Origin: Enterobacter hormaechei subsp. xiangfangensis
Lineage (GTDB): Bacteria; Pseudomonadota; Gammaproteobacteria; Enterobacterales; Enterobacteriaceae
Direction of reading: 5' to 3'
Assembly: GCF_001729785.1 (NCBI RefSeq)
Contig: NZ_CP017183.1
Span: 62,001 to 126,000, forward strand
DNA length: 64,000 bases
The notes beneath the pieces were generated by a model. The model had not been told where the DNA came from, did not search any database, and worked only from the letters and a program-made list of their open reading frames with translations. Of this stretch, positions 41,957 through 54,332 are shown in pieces. Position 1 is the first letter of the stretch; every line of letters starts with the position of its first letter. The position numbers and the translations under genes are program-made.

Positions 41957-43348
41957 TCAGTTCTTTTCAGGCGGGAAAATGAGATTCAGCACGATAGCGG
42001 TAATACCGCCCGCGGCGATGCCGGAAGAGAGCAGGTTTTTCACCCAGTCCGGGGCAAACTGCAAAATCATCGGCTGCTGGGAGACGCCAAGCCCTACGGC
42101 GAGAGACAGCGCAATAATCATGATTGCGCGGCGGTTCAGCGGCTCGCGGGAGACGATACGCACGCCGGAGGCCGCGATGGTACCGAACATGACCAGCGTC
42201 GCGCCGCCCAGCACCGGCTCGGGAATGTGCTGTACAAATCCGCTTACCGCCGGGAACAGGCCGAGGACCACCAGCATCAGCGCCACCACGAAGCCCACGT
42301 AGCGGCTGGCCACGCCGGTCAGCTGGATCACGCCGTTGTTCTGGCCGAAGCAGGAGTTCGGGAAGGTGTTGAACACCGCCGAGACAAACGAGTTCAGTCC
42401 GTTCGCCAGCACGCCGCCTTTAAGACGTTTCATGTACAGCGGGCCGGAGACCGGCTGCTCGGACACGTCGGAGGTGGCGGTGATATCGCCAATGGTTTCC
42501 AGCGAGGTAATCATAAAGACCAGCATCAGCGGCAGGAGCAGACTCCAGTCAATGCCCAGGCCATAGTAGAGCGGCGTTGGCACGGTAATCAACGCGCTGT
42601 TGGTTGGGGTGGTGTTCTCCGGGAGCATACCCAGCGCCCACGCCAGCAGGTAACCGGCCGCCATGGCGATCACCAGCGATGCCACGCGCAGGTACGGGTT
42701 ACGCTGACGGTTAAGCAGAATAATGATCGCCAGCACCACGCCTGCCAGCAGCAGGTTTTTCGGCGCGCCGAAGGTATGGTCGCTCATTGCCGCGTAGCCG
42801 CCCCCGATGGAGGTCAGACCCACCTGAATCAGCGACAGGCCGATAATCATCACCACCACGCCGGAGACCAGCGGGGTAATCACCCGGCGCGCCAGGTGCA
42901 GAACGCGGGAGATGAACATCTCTGTGCAGCTTGCCAGCATCAGGGTGCCGAAAAGCGCCGCCATCATCGTCGGGACATCTGCGCCGCCGGTTTTCAGTGC
43001 CGTACCGCCCATGATCAGCGGAGCCACAAAGTTAAAGCTGGTGCCCTGAATCGACAGCAAACCTGAACCCACCGGACCCCAGGCTTTAATTTGAATGATG
43101 GAGGCCACGCCGGAAGCGAACAGAGACATACTGATGATGTGTTGCGTATCCTGCGCCGGTAACCCTAGCGCCTGGCAAATCAGCAGAGCCGGCGTGATGA
43201 CCGCAACGAACATCGCCAGCAGGTGCTGGCAGGCGGCAAACAGGGTTTGTGGCAGCGGGGGACGATCTTCAAGGCGGTAAATCAGTTCGCTGTTTTGCTT
43301 CTGCGCAATCGGTTGCGCATCAGCAGACTCCAGAGTGTTAACAGACAT
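41957..43348 (-). CDS. xanP: Xanthine:proton symporter XanP (NCS2 family)
   Basis: A 463-residue, about 14-helix nucleobase transporter, the orthologue of E. coli XanP (YicE), same length. Characteristic stretches are '[20 protein letters not shown]', '[15 protein letters not shown]' and the NCS2 motif '[19 protein letters not shown]'. It imports xanthine with protons. The start is ATG 43348, matching E. coli; five upstream codons are not used. It is divergent from gltS with 225 bp between. Confidence 0.97.
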   Translation of the reverse strand: MSVNTLESADAQPIAQKQNSELIYRLEDRPPLPQTLFAACQHLLAMFVAVITPALLICQALGLPAQDTQHIISMSLFASGVASIIQIKAWGPVGSGLLSIQGTSFNFVAPLIMGGTALKTGGADVPTMMAALFGTLMLASCTEMFISRVLHLARRVITPLVSGVVVMIIGLSLIQVGLTSIGGGYAAMSDHTFGAPKNLLLAGVVLAIIILLNRQRNPYLRVASLVIAMAAGYLLAWALGMLPENTTPTNSALITVPTPLYYGLGIDWSLLLPLMLVFMITSLETIGDITATSDVSEQPVSGPLYMKRLKGGVLANGLNSFVSAVFNTFPNSCFGQNNGVIQLTGVASRYVGFVVALMLVVLGLFPAVSGFVQHIPEPVLGGATLVMFGTIAASGVRIVSREPLNRRAIMIIALSLAVGLGVSQQPMILQFAPDWVKNLLSSGIAAGGITAIVLNLIFPPEKN

Positions 43349-43573
43349 CGGCGGCAATCCCACGGTGGAAAAGCGGGCATTTTAGCTGACCACCTGGTAA
43401 AAGCAAACGATTGCCAGCAAAAAAAAGAGAGAAAATCTGCCGGTGTGAGCAGCTTTTCTACAACGAACAGGAAAAAAAAATTACACTTTTCGCGCCGGCG
43501 GCTCATGACGAGCATCACCCGGCCCAGGATAACGCCGCGTGTGTATGGAATACGCGCATAACAGGAGCCTTTT

Positions 43574-44776
43574 ATGATTCATCTCGATACGTTGTCGACC
43601 CTTGTTGCCGCAACGCTGGTTCTTCTGCTTGGTCGCAAGCTGGTACACAGTGTTTCCTTTCTGAAAAAGTACACCATTCCTGAACCCGTCGCCGGTGGTT
43701 TGCTGGTGGCGCTGGCCCTGCTGGTACTGAAAAAAAGCATGGGCTGGGAAATCGATTTTGATATGTCCCTGAAAGATCCGTTGATGCTGGCCTTCTTTGC
43801 CACTATCGGCCTGAACGCTAACCTCGCAAGCCTGCGTTCGGGTGGCAAGGTGCTGGGCGTGTTTCTGATTGTTGTGGTGGGCCTGCTTCTGATGCAAAAC
43901 GCCATCGGCATCGGTATGGCGTCATTGCTGGGGCTGGATCCGCTGATGGGTCTGCTGGCGGGGTCGATTACCCTGTCAGGTGGCCACGGAACTGGCGCGG
44001 CGTGGAGCAAGCTGTTCATCGAACGCTATGGCTTTGAAAACGCAACGGAAGTGGCGATGGCCTGCGCGACCTTTGGCCTGGTGCTTGGCGGGCTGATTGG
44101 CGGCCCGGTGGCGCGCTATCTGGTGAAACACTCCACCACGCCGGAAGGCAGGCCAGACGATGAAATGGTGCCGACCGCATTTGAAAAACCGGACGTTGGC
44201 CGTAGTATCACCTCGCTGGTGATGATTGAAACCATCGCCATGATTGCTATCTGCCTCACCGTGGGCAAAATCGTTGCGCAATGGCTGGCGGGAACGGCTT
44301 TCGAACTGCCAACCTTTGTCTGCGTGCTGTTTATCGGGGTGATCCTGAGCAACGGTCTGGCGCAGATGGGCTTCTACCGCGTCTTTGAGCGCGCAGTGTC
44401 CGTGCTGGGGAACGTCAGCCTGTCGCTGTTCCTGGCGATGGCGCTGATGAGCCTCAAGCTGTGGGAACTGGCCTCGCTGGCGCTGCCGATGGTGGCGATC
44501 CTGGCGGTACAGGCCGTGTTTATGGCGCTGTATGCCATCTTTGTTACCTGGCGCATGATGGGCAAAAACTATGATGCGGCGGTACTGGCAGCGGGTCACT
44601 GTGGGTTTGGACTGGGGGCAACGCCAACGGCCATCGCAAACATGCAGGCGATCACTGAACGGTTCGGTCCGTCGCACATGGCGTTTCTGGTGGTGCCGAT
44701 GGTGGGGGCATTCTTCATTGATATCGTCAACGCGCTGGTCATTAAGCTCTACCTGATGCTGCCGATGTTTGGCTGA
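43574..44776 (+). CDS. gltS: Sodium/glutamate symporter GltS
   Basis: A 400-residue inner-membrane transporter of the ESS family importing glutamate with sodium; E. coli GltS is 401. Two inverted halves each with a glycine-rich re-entrant loop are visible: 'GSITLSGGHGTGAAW' and 'AAGHCGFGLGATPTAIANMQ'. GGAGCC precedes the start. The gene ends 3 bp before the stop of the convergent recG. Confidence 0.97.
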   Translation: MIHLDTLSTLVAATLVLLLGRKLVHSVSFLKKYTIPEPVAGGLLVALALLVLKKSMGWEIDFDMSLKDPLMLAFFATIGLNANLASLRSGGKVLGVFLIVVVGLLLMQNAIGIGMASLLGLDPLMGLLAGSITLSGGHGTGAAWSKLFIERYGFENATEVAMACATFGLVLGGLIGGPVARYLVKHSTTPEGRPDDEMVPTAFEKPDVGRSITSLVMIETIAMIAICLTVGKIVAQWLAGTAFELPTFVCVLFIGVILSNGLAQMGFYRVFERAVSVLGNVSLSLFLAMALMSLKLWELASLALPMVAILAVQAVFMALYAIFVTWRMMGKNYDAAVLAAGHCGFGLGATPTAIANMQAITERFGPSHMAFLVVPMVGAFFIDIVNALVIKLYLMLPMFG

Positions 44777-44779
44777 TCG

Positions 44780-46861
44780 TCAGGCGTTGGAATACCGCTC
44801 GGTTTCCGGCATCCAGCGTTCAATTAACGCTGCCGCCTGTTCGGGGTAGCGTTCATGAATATGACGTGCAAGGCGTTGTACTTCGGGGATCATGGCCTGA
44901 TCGCGCAACAAATCCGCCACTTTAAATTCGGCGTTACCCGTCTGACGCGTGCCCAGCAGTTCACCCGGGCCGCGGATCTCCAGATCTTTTTGCGCAATGA
45001 CGAAGCCGTCATTGCTGTCGCGTAATACCTGCAAACGCATCTGCGCGGTTTTCGACAGCGGGGCTTTGTAGAGCAGCACGCAGTGAGAGGCGATCGCGCC
45101 ACGGCCCACACGGCCTCGTAGCTGGTGGAGCTGCGCCAGGCCCAGGCGCTCCGGGTTCTCAATAATCATCAGGCTGGAGTTCGGCACGTCCACGCCCACT
45201 TCGATAACCGTGGTCGCAACGAGTAAATGCAGTTCACCCTGTTTGAACGACTGCATCACCGCCTGCTTTTCGGCAGGCTTCATGCGCCCGTGAACCAGAC
45301 CGACGTTCAGCTCCGGCAGGGCGAGCTTTAACTCTTCCCATGTGGCTTCGGCAGCCTGCGCTTCCAGCAGCTCAGACTCTTCAATCAGGGTACAGACCCA
45401 GTAAGCCTGACGTCCTTCGTGGGTGCAGGCGTTGCGCACGCGGTCAATGATGTCGCTGCGGCGCGTGTCCGGAATGGCGACCGTTGTCACCGGCGTACGA
45501 CCCGGGGGGAGTTCGTCGATGGTGGAGGTATCCAGATCGGCATAGGCCGTCATCGCCAGGGTGCGCGGAATCGGCGTGGCGGTCATGATCAGCTGATGCG
45601 GGTGGAAGCCCTGTTGCAGACCTTTCTCCCACAACGCCAGACGCTGATGAACACCAAAGCGGTGCTGTTCGTCGATAATCACCAGCGCCAGGCCGTTAAA
45701 CTGCACCTGTTCCTGGAAAATGGCGTGCGTGCCGACAATCATCTGCACCTGCCCGCTGGCTATCGCCTCCTGCTGCGCAAGGCGCGCTTTGCCCTTCTGC
45801 TTCCCGGCCAGCCAGCCCACTTCAATTCCCAGCGGGGCAAACCAGTTACGGAAATTGTTGGCGTGCTGCTCGGCCAGCAGTTCCGTCGGTGCCATCAGCG
45901 CCACCTGCTTGCCGTGGGCGATAGCGCGCAAAGCGGCCAGCGCGGCGACCAGCGTTTTACCGGAACCCACATCGCCCTGCACCAGGCGCATCATCGGCAC
46001 ATCCAGCGCCATATCGCGTTCGATCTCGGCGGTCACCCGCGCCTGGGCGCCGGTGGGTTTAAACGGCAGTGAGGCCAGCAGCTTATCTTTGAGCTCATCA
46101 CGCTGGCTTAATGGCTGCGCGTGGAAACGCTGCGCACCTGCGCGCAGGGCCAGCATGCTCAGGTTGTGAGCCAGTAATTCCTCAAGGATAAGACGCCGTT
46201 GGGCGGGGTGTTTACCGCTCTCTAAATCAACAAGCTGAAGCGTTGGCGGTGGGCGGTGCAGGGTGCGCAACGCCTCTGGCAGGCTCATCATGCCCTGCGC
46301 CAGCTCCGGCGGCAGCAGCTCGTTAATGGCGCAGGTATCGAGCAGCTCCAGCGCCTGGTCGGTGAGCTTGCGCAGCGTAGCCTGCTTAATGCCTTCAGTG
46401 GTTGGATAGACCGGCGTGAGCGTCTCCTGTAGCTCAGGTGAGCTGAGATCACCCTGCACGCGGTATTCCGGGTGGATCATCTCCGCGCCGTATTTGCCAC
46501 GTTTCGCTTCGCCGTACGCGAGCACGCGTCGTCCCGTGGCAAGGCTGTTTTTCATCGCCGCGCTGAAGTTGAAAAAGCGCAGGGTAAGAATACCGGTGCC
46601 GTCGCTGATCTGGCAGGTCATCATCCTGCGTCCGCCAAAGGTGATGTTGCAGTTCAGCACTTCCCCTTCAACGGTGGCGTAAATAGCGGGCAGCAGATCG
46701 CCAATTTTATAAAGCTGAGTACGGTCTTCGTAACGCAGGGGGAGGTGGAGCAGGAGATCCTGCACGGTGTGCAGGCCAATCTTCGCCAGTTTACTGCTTT
46801 GTGCCGCGCCCACGCCCGTCAGGCTGTTGAGCGGTATAGCGTCCAGCAGGCGGCCTTTCAT
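44780..46861 (-). CDS. recG: ATP-dependent DNA helicase RecG
   Basis: A 693-residue helicase that remodels stalled forks and Holliday junctions; same length as E. coli RecG. The N-terminal wedge (OB-fold) domain is followed by helicase motifs: Walker A 'VQGDVGSGKTLVAALAAL', DExH-type 'VIIDEQHRFGV', 'MTATPIPRTLAMT', and in the second lobe 'ATTVIEVGVDVPNSSLM' and 'QLRGRVGRG'. It is the last gene of the gmk-rpoZ-spoT-trmH-recG series and starts 4 bp after the trmH stop. Confidence 0.98.
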   Translation of the reverse strand: MKGRLLDAIPLNSLTGVGAAQSSKLAKIGLHTVQDLLLHLPLRYEDRTQLYKIGDLLPAIYATVEGEVLNCNITFGGRRMMTCQISDGTGILTLRFFNFSAAMKNSLATGRRVLAYGEAKRGKYGAEMIHPEYRVQGDLSSPELQETLTPVYPTTEGIKQATLRKLTDQALELLDTCAINELLPPELAQGMMSLPEALRTLHRPPPTLQLVDLESGKHPAQRRLILEELLAHNLSMLALRAGAQRFHAQPLSQRDELKDKLLASLPFKPTGAQARVTAEIERDMALDVPMMRLVQGDVGSGKTLVAALAALRAIAHGKQVALMAPTELLAEQHANNFRNWFAPLGIEVGWLAGKQKGKARLAQQEAIASGQVQMIVGTHAIFQEQVQFNGLALVIIDEQHRFGVHQRLALWEKGLQQGFHPHQLIMTATPIPRTLAMTAYADLDTSTIDELPPGRTPVTTVAIPDTRRSDIIDRVRNACTHEGRQAYWVCTLIEESELLEAQAAEATWEELKLALPELNVGLVHGRMKPAEKQAVMQSFKQGELHLLVATTVIEVGVDVPNSSLMIIENPERLGLAQLHQLRGRVGRGAIASHCVLLYKAPLSKTAQMRLQVLRDSNDGFVIAQKDLEIRGPGELLGTRQTGNAEFKVADLLRDQAMIPEVQRLARHIHERYPEQAAALIERWMPETERYSNA

Positions 46862-46864
46862 GAT

Positions 46865-47554
46865 TTATCCCGCGTACTGCATGGTGGACCACCACTCGGC
46901 ATCGGCTTCAATTTCGCCCTGCGCGTTGACGTGGGGGTAAGGCAATTTCTTCTGCTTCGCAACGCGAGCCAGCACCGGATAGCCACCTTCAAACAGCAGG
47001 CGCTGCTGCTCCTCTTCCGGCAGCATGCTGTTGCTGCGCTCGTACATTCCGGCATTCTGACGCTGGCGCTGCGCTTCATACAGGATCAGCGCTGAGGCGA
47101 CCGACACGTTGAGTGACTGGACCATGCCAATCATCGGAATGATGATGTCCCGATCGGCCAAATCCAGTGCTTCCTGCGTGATCCCCGTTTTCTCCTGGCC
47201 CATTAAAATACAGGTCGGACGGGTGTAGTCGATCTCACGGAAATCCACGGCTTTAGCAGAGAGGTTGGTTGCCAGAACCTGCATGCCACGCCCTTTCAGG
47301 TGCGAGACCGCTTCACCAATAGTCTGGTGAGTTTTCACTGATACCCAGCTGTTGCTGCCTGCGGCGGTGGAGGCCATGGTACGCATACGTGCGCCAGGCC
47401 AGACGGCGTGGACTTCATGCACGCCGACGGCATCTGCGGTGCGGACGATAGCAGAGACGTTATGAGGTTTATGGACCTGCTCCATGCAGACCGTCAGATC
47501 AGGCTGACGCCTGGCGAGCATTTCGCAGATTCGCTCGTAACGTTTTGAATTCAT
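46865..47554 (-). CDS. trmH: tRNA (guanosine-18-2'-O)-methyltransferase TrmH
   Basis: A 229-residue SPOUT methyltransferase that methylates the ribose of G18 in a subset of tRNAs. The knot motifs are present: 'HNVSAIVRTADAVGVHEVHA' (motif 1 with its Arg), 'CILMGQEKTGITQEAL' and 'IPMIGMVQSLNVSVASALIL'. I start it at ATG 47554, as in E. coli; the longer reading lies inside spoT. The start lies 4 bp after the spoT stop. Confidence 0.97.
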   Translation of the reverse strand: MNSKRYERICEMLARRQPDLTVCMEQVHKPHNVSAIVRTADAVGVHEVHAVWPGARMRTMASTAAGSNSWVSVKTHQTIGEAVSHLKGRGMQVLATNLSAKAVDFREIDYTRPTCILMGQEKTGITQEALDLADRDIIIPMIGMVQSLNVSVASALILYEAQRQRQNAGMYERSNSMLPEEEQQRLLFEGGYPVLARVAKQKKLPYPHVNAQGEIEADAEWWSTMQYAG

Positions 47555-47558
47555 AATG

Positions 47559-49673
47559 CTAGTTTCGGTTACGGGTGACTTTAATGACATCCGGCATCAC
47601 GCGGATCTTGCGCATAATATTGGCCAGATGCACGCGGTCACGGGCGGTCAGGCGAATAAAGGCGCTGTAAACGCGGCCATCTTTTTCTTCCGTATTCAGG
47701 CTTTGAATGTTGGACGAGGCCGTGTTAATCGCTGCCGTCAGGTTCGCCAGTGCACCCTGGTGGTTGAACATATCCACCTTGATTTCAGTGATAAATTCCT
47801 GCGCCGTCTCTTTATCCCACTCGACCGCCATGAACTTCTCAGGCTCTTTCTGATAGCCACGGATGTTACGGCAGGATTCGTGGTGGATCACCAGCCCTTT
47901 ACCCGGGCTGACGTGCGCAATAATCGGGTCGCCCGGGATAGGACGGCAGCATTTGGCGAAGGTGATGAGCACACCGTCAGCGCCTTTGATCGGCAGGTGA
48001 CCATGATTTTGCGTGGTGGCAGGAACGGCTGTCGTTTCGCCTTGTTGCAGATTCTTCGCCACGACCACGCTCATGGCGTTGCCGAGACCAATCTCTGCCA
48101 GCAGGTCATCCAGCGAGGCGAGCTTCATACGCTCCAGCTCATGCTGAATGTTTTCTGGCGGGATCTCTGCCAGTTTGCGGCTGCCACCCAGCGCGTGATT
48201 GAGCAGACGACGCCCCAGGCTAACGGAGTCGTCGCGCTTAAGGTTTTTCAGCAGCTGGCGGATTTTTGCGCGCGCTTTTGAGCTCACGACAAAGTTCAGC
48301 CAGGCGGCGTTAGGACGTGCCCCCGGCGCGGTAATGATCTCCACCGTCTGTCCGCTGAAGAGCGGCTGCGACAGCGGATAAGGCTGCCTGTCGACGCGGG
48401 CACCTACGCAGGCGTGGCCGATATCGGTATGCACGGCGTAAGCGAAGTCGACCGGTGTCGCGCCCGCAGGCAGTTCGACAATGCGCCCTTCCGGCGTGAA
48501 AACGTAAATCTCATCCGGGAAGAGATCGGATTTAACGCTCTCGATAAATTCAAACGAGCTACCTGCGCTCTGTTGCAGCTCCAGCAGGCTCTGCATCCAG
48601 CGCTGGGCGCGGATTTGCGCGGTGGTGCTGCTTTCGCCGCCGTGCTCTTTGTAAGCCCAGTGCGCCGCGACACCCATCTCCGCCATCTGATCCATATCTT
48701 CGGTACGAATCTGCACCTCAACAGGGACACCGTGCGGGCCAATCATGGAGGTGTGCAAAGACTGATATCCGTTCGCTTTTGGAATGGCGATGTAATCTTT
48801 GACGCGCCCCGGACGCGGCTTGTACAGGCTGTGCATCTGCCCCAGCACGCGATAACAGGTGTCTGAGTCGTGGACGATGACGCGGAACGCGTAGATATCC
48901 ATGATCGAGTGAAAACGCTGCTCTTTGAGCACCATTTTGCAGTAGATAGAGTACAAATGCTTTTCGCGACCGCTCACGCGGCACGGAATGCCCGCTTCCT
49001 GCAAACGCCCTTCGATTTCAGAGAGGATCTTTTGAATCATCTCTTTACGGTTACCGCGAGCGGCTTTCACCACCTCTTTAATCACGCGATAGCGGTTCGG
49101 GTACAACGCCTCAAAACCCAGCTCTTCCAGCTCGGTTTTAATGTGATGAATACCTAAACGGTGCGCCAGCGGACTGTAGATTTCGAGGGTTTCACGGGCG
49201 ATGCGGCGACGTTTATCCGGGCGAAGTGAGCCCAGCGTGCGCATATTGTGGGTGCGGTCAGCGAGTTTGATGAGAATGACGCGGATATCCTGCACCATCG
49301 CCATGATCATCTTGCGGAAGTTTTCGGCCTGCGCCTCTTTCTTATCGCGGAATTTCAGCTTATCAAGCTTAGAGACCCCTTCCACCAGCTCGGCAACGCT
49401 TTTGCCAAACAGCTGTTCCATGTCCTGGTAGGTGGCAGGGGTATCTTCAATCACGTCATGCAGCAGGGCGGCCATCAGCGTTTCGTAGTCGAGTTTCATC
49501 TCGGCCAGAATACAGGCCACCGCTACCGGGTGCGTGATATAAGGTTCACCGCTTGAACGTGTCTGGCCCTCGTGAGCGTCACGTGCAACGAGATACGCCT
49601 GCTGAAGACGCTTAATCTGGTCTTCAGGCAGGTAGGTTTGAATCAGTTGATTCAGGCTTTCAAACAGATACAA
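47559..49673 (-). CDS. spoT: Bifunctional (p)ppGpp synthetase/hydrolase SpoT
   Basis: A 704-residue RelA/SpoT homologue (E. coli 702) that mainly hydrolyses ppGpp. The HD hydrolase domain has His72-Asp73 in 'ALLHDVIEDT'; a synthetase domain follows ('RVIVHDSDTCYRVLG', 'DYIAIPKANGYQSLHT'), then TGS ('IYVFTPEGRIVELPAGATP'), a helical part, a zinc-finger-like segment ('KCCRPIPGDPI', 'HHESCRNI') and a C-terminal ACT domain. It is 19 bp downstream of rpoZ in the usual gmk-rpoZ-spoT order. Confidence 0.98.
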   Translation of the reverse strand: MYLFESLNQLIQTYLPEDQIKRLQQAYLVARDAHEGQTRSSGEPYITHPVAVACILAEMKLDYETLMAALLHDVIEDTPATYQDMEQLFGKSVAELVEGVSKLDKLKFRDKKEAQAENFRKMIMAMVQDIRVILIKLADRTHNMRTLGSLRPDKRRRIARETLEIYSPLAHRLGIHHIKTELEELGFEALYPNRYRVIKEVVKAARGNRKEMIQKILSEIEGRLQEAGIPCRVSGREKHLYSIYCKMVLKEQRFHSIMDIYAFRVIVHDSDTCYRVLGQMHSLYKPRPGRVKDYIAIPKANGYQSLHTSMIGPHGVPVEVQIRTEDMDQMAEMGVAAHWAYKEHGGESSTTAQIRAQRWMQSLLELQQSAGSSFEFIESVKSDLFPDEIYVFTPEGRIVELPAGATPVDFAYAVHTDIGHACVGARVDRQPYPLSQPLFSGQTVEIITAPGARPNAAWLNFVVSSKARAKIRQLLKNLKRDDSVSLGRRLLNHALGGSRKLAEIPPENIQHELERMKLASLDDLLAEIGLGNAMSVVVAKNLQQGETTAVPATTQNHGHLPIKGADGVLITFAKCCRPIPGDPIIAHVSPGKGLVIHHESCRNIRGYQKEPEKFMAVEWDKETAQEFITEIKVDMFNHQGALANLTAAINTASSNIQSLNTEEKDGRVYSAFIRLTARDRVHLANIMRKIRVMPDVIKVTRNRN

Positions 49674-49692
49674 GGGCGACCCGCAGGTTTAA

Positions 49693-49968
49693 TTAACGAC
49701 GACCTTCAGCAATAGCGGTAACAGCTTGTAATTCAGCGGCTTCCTGCTCTTGCTGCTCCTGGCGCTCACGCACGTCGAGGATCTGGTTGTTGATCAGACC
49801 TTCTTCGATTTCGCGAAGTGCAATAACGGTGGTTTTATCGTTTTCTTCCGGTACCAGCGGATCTTTACCGCCTACCTGCATCTGACGAGCGCGACGCGCG
49901 GCGACCAGCACCAGGTCAAAACGGTTACCAATTTTCTCTACAGCGTCCTGAACAGTTACGCGTGCCAT
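49693..49968 (-). CDS. rpoZ: RNA polymerase omega subunit RpoZ
   Basis: A 91-residue omega subunit, same length as in E. coli. It binds beta-prime and helps RNA polymerase assembly; together with beta-prime it forms one of the ppGpp sites. The N-terminal '[20 protein letters not shown]' and '[20 protein letters not shown]' are conserved. It sits between gmk and spoT. Confidence 0.98.
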
Positions 49969-50022
49969 ACTTAAAATGCTCCACAGGTGAAGAAATGACT
50001 GGGCATGATACTGAAAGTGGGT

Positions 50023-50664
<642 letters not shown>

Positions 50665-50749
50665 TTAACGAAGAAGTCCTACATACGGGCTTATTATACA
50701 CGTCGCCGCTGTGTGACGTAGTCTTTGTCACACTTTTTCCCCCGGATGA

Positions 50750-52567
<1,818 letters not shown>

Positions 52568-53275
52568 TCTGCATGCGCTCCTGAACAGACTGGCGAGGGA
52601 GGAAAACATTTTCGCTGCCGTGAAATAGCGTATTTATGAGACGCGGTTTATATACGCAGTAATTATGAATATAAATGAATTATTCATGATAAATATATTT
52701 TGAGGAAATATTATTCCCGATCCTGATTTCAGGGTTTACTCTGCTTGTGTTTTTATTTTTCTCGAGAGGTTGGTTTAATTGATCTCAATCATTATTAATC
52801 GAGAACACTAGCCGGTAATGAAGGCGTTATAGGTGATGTAGTCTGTTTGCTTGACGTGGTTTTGCTTTTAATTTCAGTTGGTTAAATGTTTAATTAATAA
52901 TATATTGAGTTTTTTCTGGTTAACAATTGGTCATATTTATTCTGACGGAAATCATTGCGTCAAATTATTATAAGAATTATCTTATCCAAAATTTTTAAGG
53001 TAGTTACCGCTGGGGTGCATTTTGCATCACTTCTGCGTTTTCCTTTCTTTTTGCACCCCGTGAGGGAGTTAACTATCTGAACTCCAATTGAAGCAATTAA
53101 GGGTACCGAAATATATCCTGGCGGTTTATATGCGCTGGTGTTCAGAGCCCAGGGCTTTTACATGGATGATTTTCCGTCCCTGTCGGGCCGGAATTCAGCC
53201 CCGGGCTTTATGCCCGTTAACCGGGACCTGGTTTCCAGGTGCTCATATTTTCCTTCATTTGAATGAGGACCAAAA
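52568..53275 (+). promoter_or_regulatory. Long upstream region and structured leader of the gfc-type operon
   Basis: About 700 bp without a convincing gene. The first 420 bp are very AT-rich and probably hold the promoter. From about 52999 it becomes GC-richer and structured: GGTAGTTA (52999-53006) pairs with TAACTATC (53070-53077), enclosing GGGGTGCA (53012-53019) with TGCACCCC (53052-53059). Between 53190 and 53250 lie further short hairpins, such as CGGGC/GCCCG and ACCTGG/CCAGGT. A clear JUMPstart/ops element was not found. Confidence 0.5.
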
Positions 53276-53572
53276 ATGAAAAGGACGCTTTGTACAGTGC
53301 TGACGGCACTCACGCTGGCGACTGCCTTGCCTGCTATAGGCGCTACCACCGAAGCAGGTAGCACCAGCGCAGCAACAACCGGAACAACAACCGGAGCAAC
53401 GGTGGGAACTACCGCTGGCACTACGGGGGGACTGGCGGCAGGGGCGATTGGGACAACCGCTGTTGTCACCACCGCTGCGATTGCCGGCGTAGCGACGTTA
53501 GCCGTTGTCGCGGCAAGCGACAGTGGCGATGACTCAAGCAATGGTACTTCCACGACGACAGTTACCCGCTAA
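53276..53572 (+). CDS. gfcA: GfcA-like small threonine-rich secreted protein
   Basis: A 98-residue protein with a signal peptide (about 1-22) and a mature part made almost wholly of Thr, Ala, Gly, Ser and Val, with a hydrophobic glycine/alanine segment at about 48-80. It matches GfcA (YmcD), first gene of the group 4 capsule operon; function unknown. A GAATGAGGACC ribosome binding site region precedes it. Two hairpins follow, which may raise its expression over the rest. Confidence 0.82.
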   Translation: MKRTLCTVLTALTLATALPAIGATTEAGSTSAATTGTTTGATVGTTAGTTGGLAAGAIGTTAVVTTAAIAGVATLAVVAASDSGDDSSNGTSTTTVTR

Positions 53573-53579
53573 GGCTGGT

Positions 53580-53648
53580 GCGCAAGGCGATATAGCCTTG
53601 CGCTGAACAGCGCAACGACTTGACCCGGCGTCGATATCAAAGCCGGGT
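53580..53648 (+). promoter_or_regulatory. Two stem-loops between gfcA and gfcB
   Basis: GCGCAAGGC / GCCTTGCGC (53580-53603, perfect 9 bp, 6-nt loop) and ACCCGGC / GCCGGGT (53623-53648, 7 bp, 12-nt loop) fill the gap after gfcA. The second is followed by ATTTGATTGATTTC. They may partly terminate transcription or protect the gfcA message. Confidence 0.6.
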
Positions 53649-53687
53649 ATTTGATTGATTTCAATGTTATTTAATCAAGGATTTCTG

Positions 53688-54332
53688 GTGAGACTGTTTA
53701 TTCTGCTCATCGTGACTCTGCTGATCCAGGGGTGTACGCCGAGCCAGCAGAGCATTATTGAGACCTTTAACGCCAGTCTGGACGGGCGCCAGGATGTGAC
53801 GGTAACGGACGGGCAGATTCAGGCGCTCCCATACTCAACCATGTACCTGCGACTGGATAATGGCCCGAGGATCCTGGTGGTTCTCGGATACATCGAACAG
53901 GGAAACAGTAAATGGTTATCGCAGGATAATGCGATGATCGTCACGCATAACGGTCGCCTTATCCACACGCTCAAGCTTCCTTATAACCTGCTTGAGGTAA
54001 CCAATCTTGAGCACGATCCGCTGCGCCACACGCCGCAGCTCCGCGACGGCAGCCAGTGGTCGCGTGATGTGCGCTGGCAGGAAGAGGGGCGGTATCGCTC
54101 CGCACACCTGACCTCGCGCTTCTCCCTGAGCGGGACGGAAAACCTGACCCTTGCCGGAAACACGCTACGTTGTCAGGTCTGGCAGGAGGCGGTGCAGGCC
54201 GACGGCCTCGATCGTCGCTGGCATAACACCTTCTGGATTGATTCCGCTACCGGCCAGGTACGCCAGAGCGAACAGATGCTCGGCGCGGGCGTATTCCCTG
54301 TCGCCATGACGATGTTGAAGCCCGCCCCATGA
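53688..54332 (+). CDS. gfcB: GfcB-like outer-membrane lipoprotein (YjbF family)
   Basis: A 214-residue lipoprotein (lipobox IQGC, Cys16). I choose GTG 53688, with AAGGA 7 bp upstream, because it matches the E. coli GfcB start; two ATGs upstream would spoil the signal peptide. The sequence follows GfcB (YmcC): 'IQALPYSTMYLRLDNG', 'NSKWLSQDNAMIVTHNGRL', 'TFWIDSATGQVRQSEQMLGAG'. It belongs to the GfcB-GfcC-GfcD set needed for group 4 capsule assembly. It overlaps gfcC by 4 bp. Confidence 0.9.
   Translation: MRLFILLIVTLLIQGCTPSQQSIIETFNASLDGRQDVTVTDGQIQALPYSTMYLRLDNGPRILVVLGYIEQGNSKWLSQDNAMIVTHNGRLIHTLKLPYNLLEVTNLEHDPLRHTPQLRDGSQWSRDVRWQEEGRYRSAHLTSRFSLSGTENLTLAGNTLRCQVWQEAVQADGLDRRWHNTFWIDSATGQVRQSEQMLGAGVFPVAMTMLKPAP

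Noticed and set aside
53119..53160. Possible JUMPstart/ops (RfaH) element in the gfc leader
   Set aside because: Only GGCGGT matches; the following TAGCGTG part of ops is absent.
53088..53279. 63-codon frame (TTG start) ending in ATGA overlap with gfcA
   Set aside because: The overlap is suggestive of a coupled leader peptide, but the frame lies over structured RNA, has an odd composition and no clear ribosome binding site.
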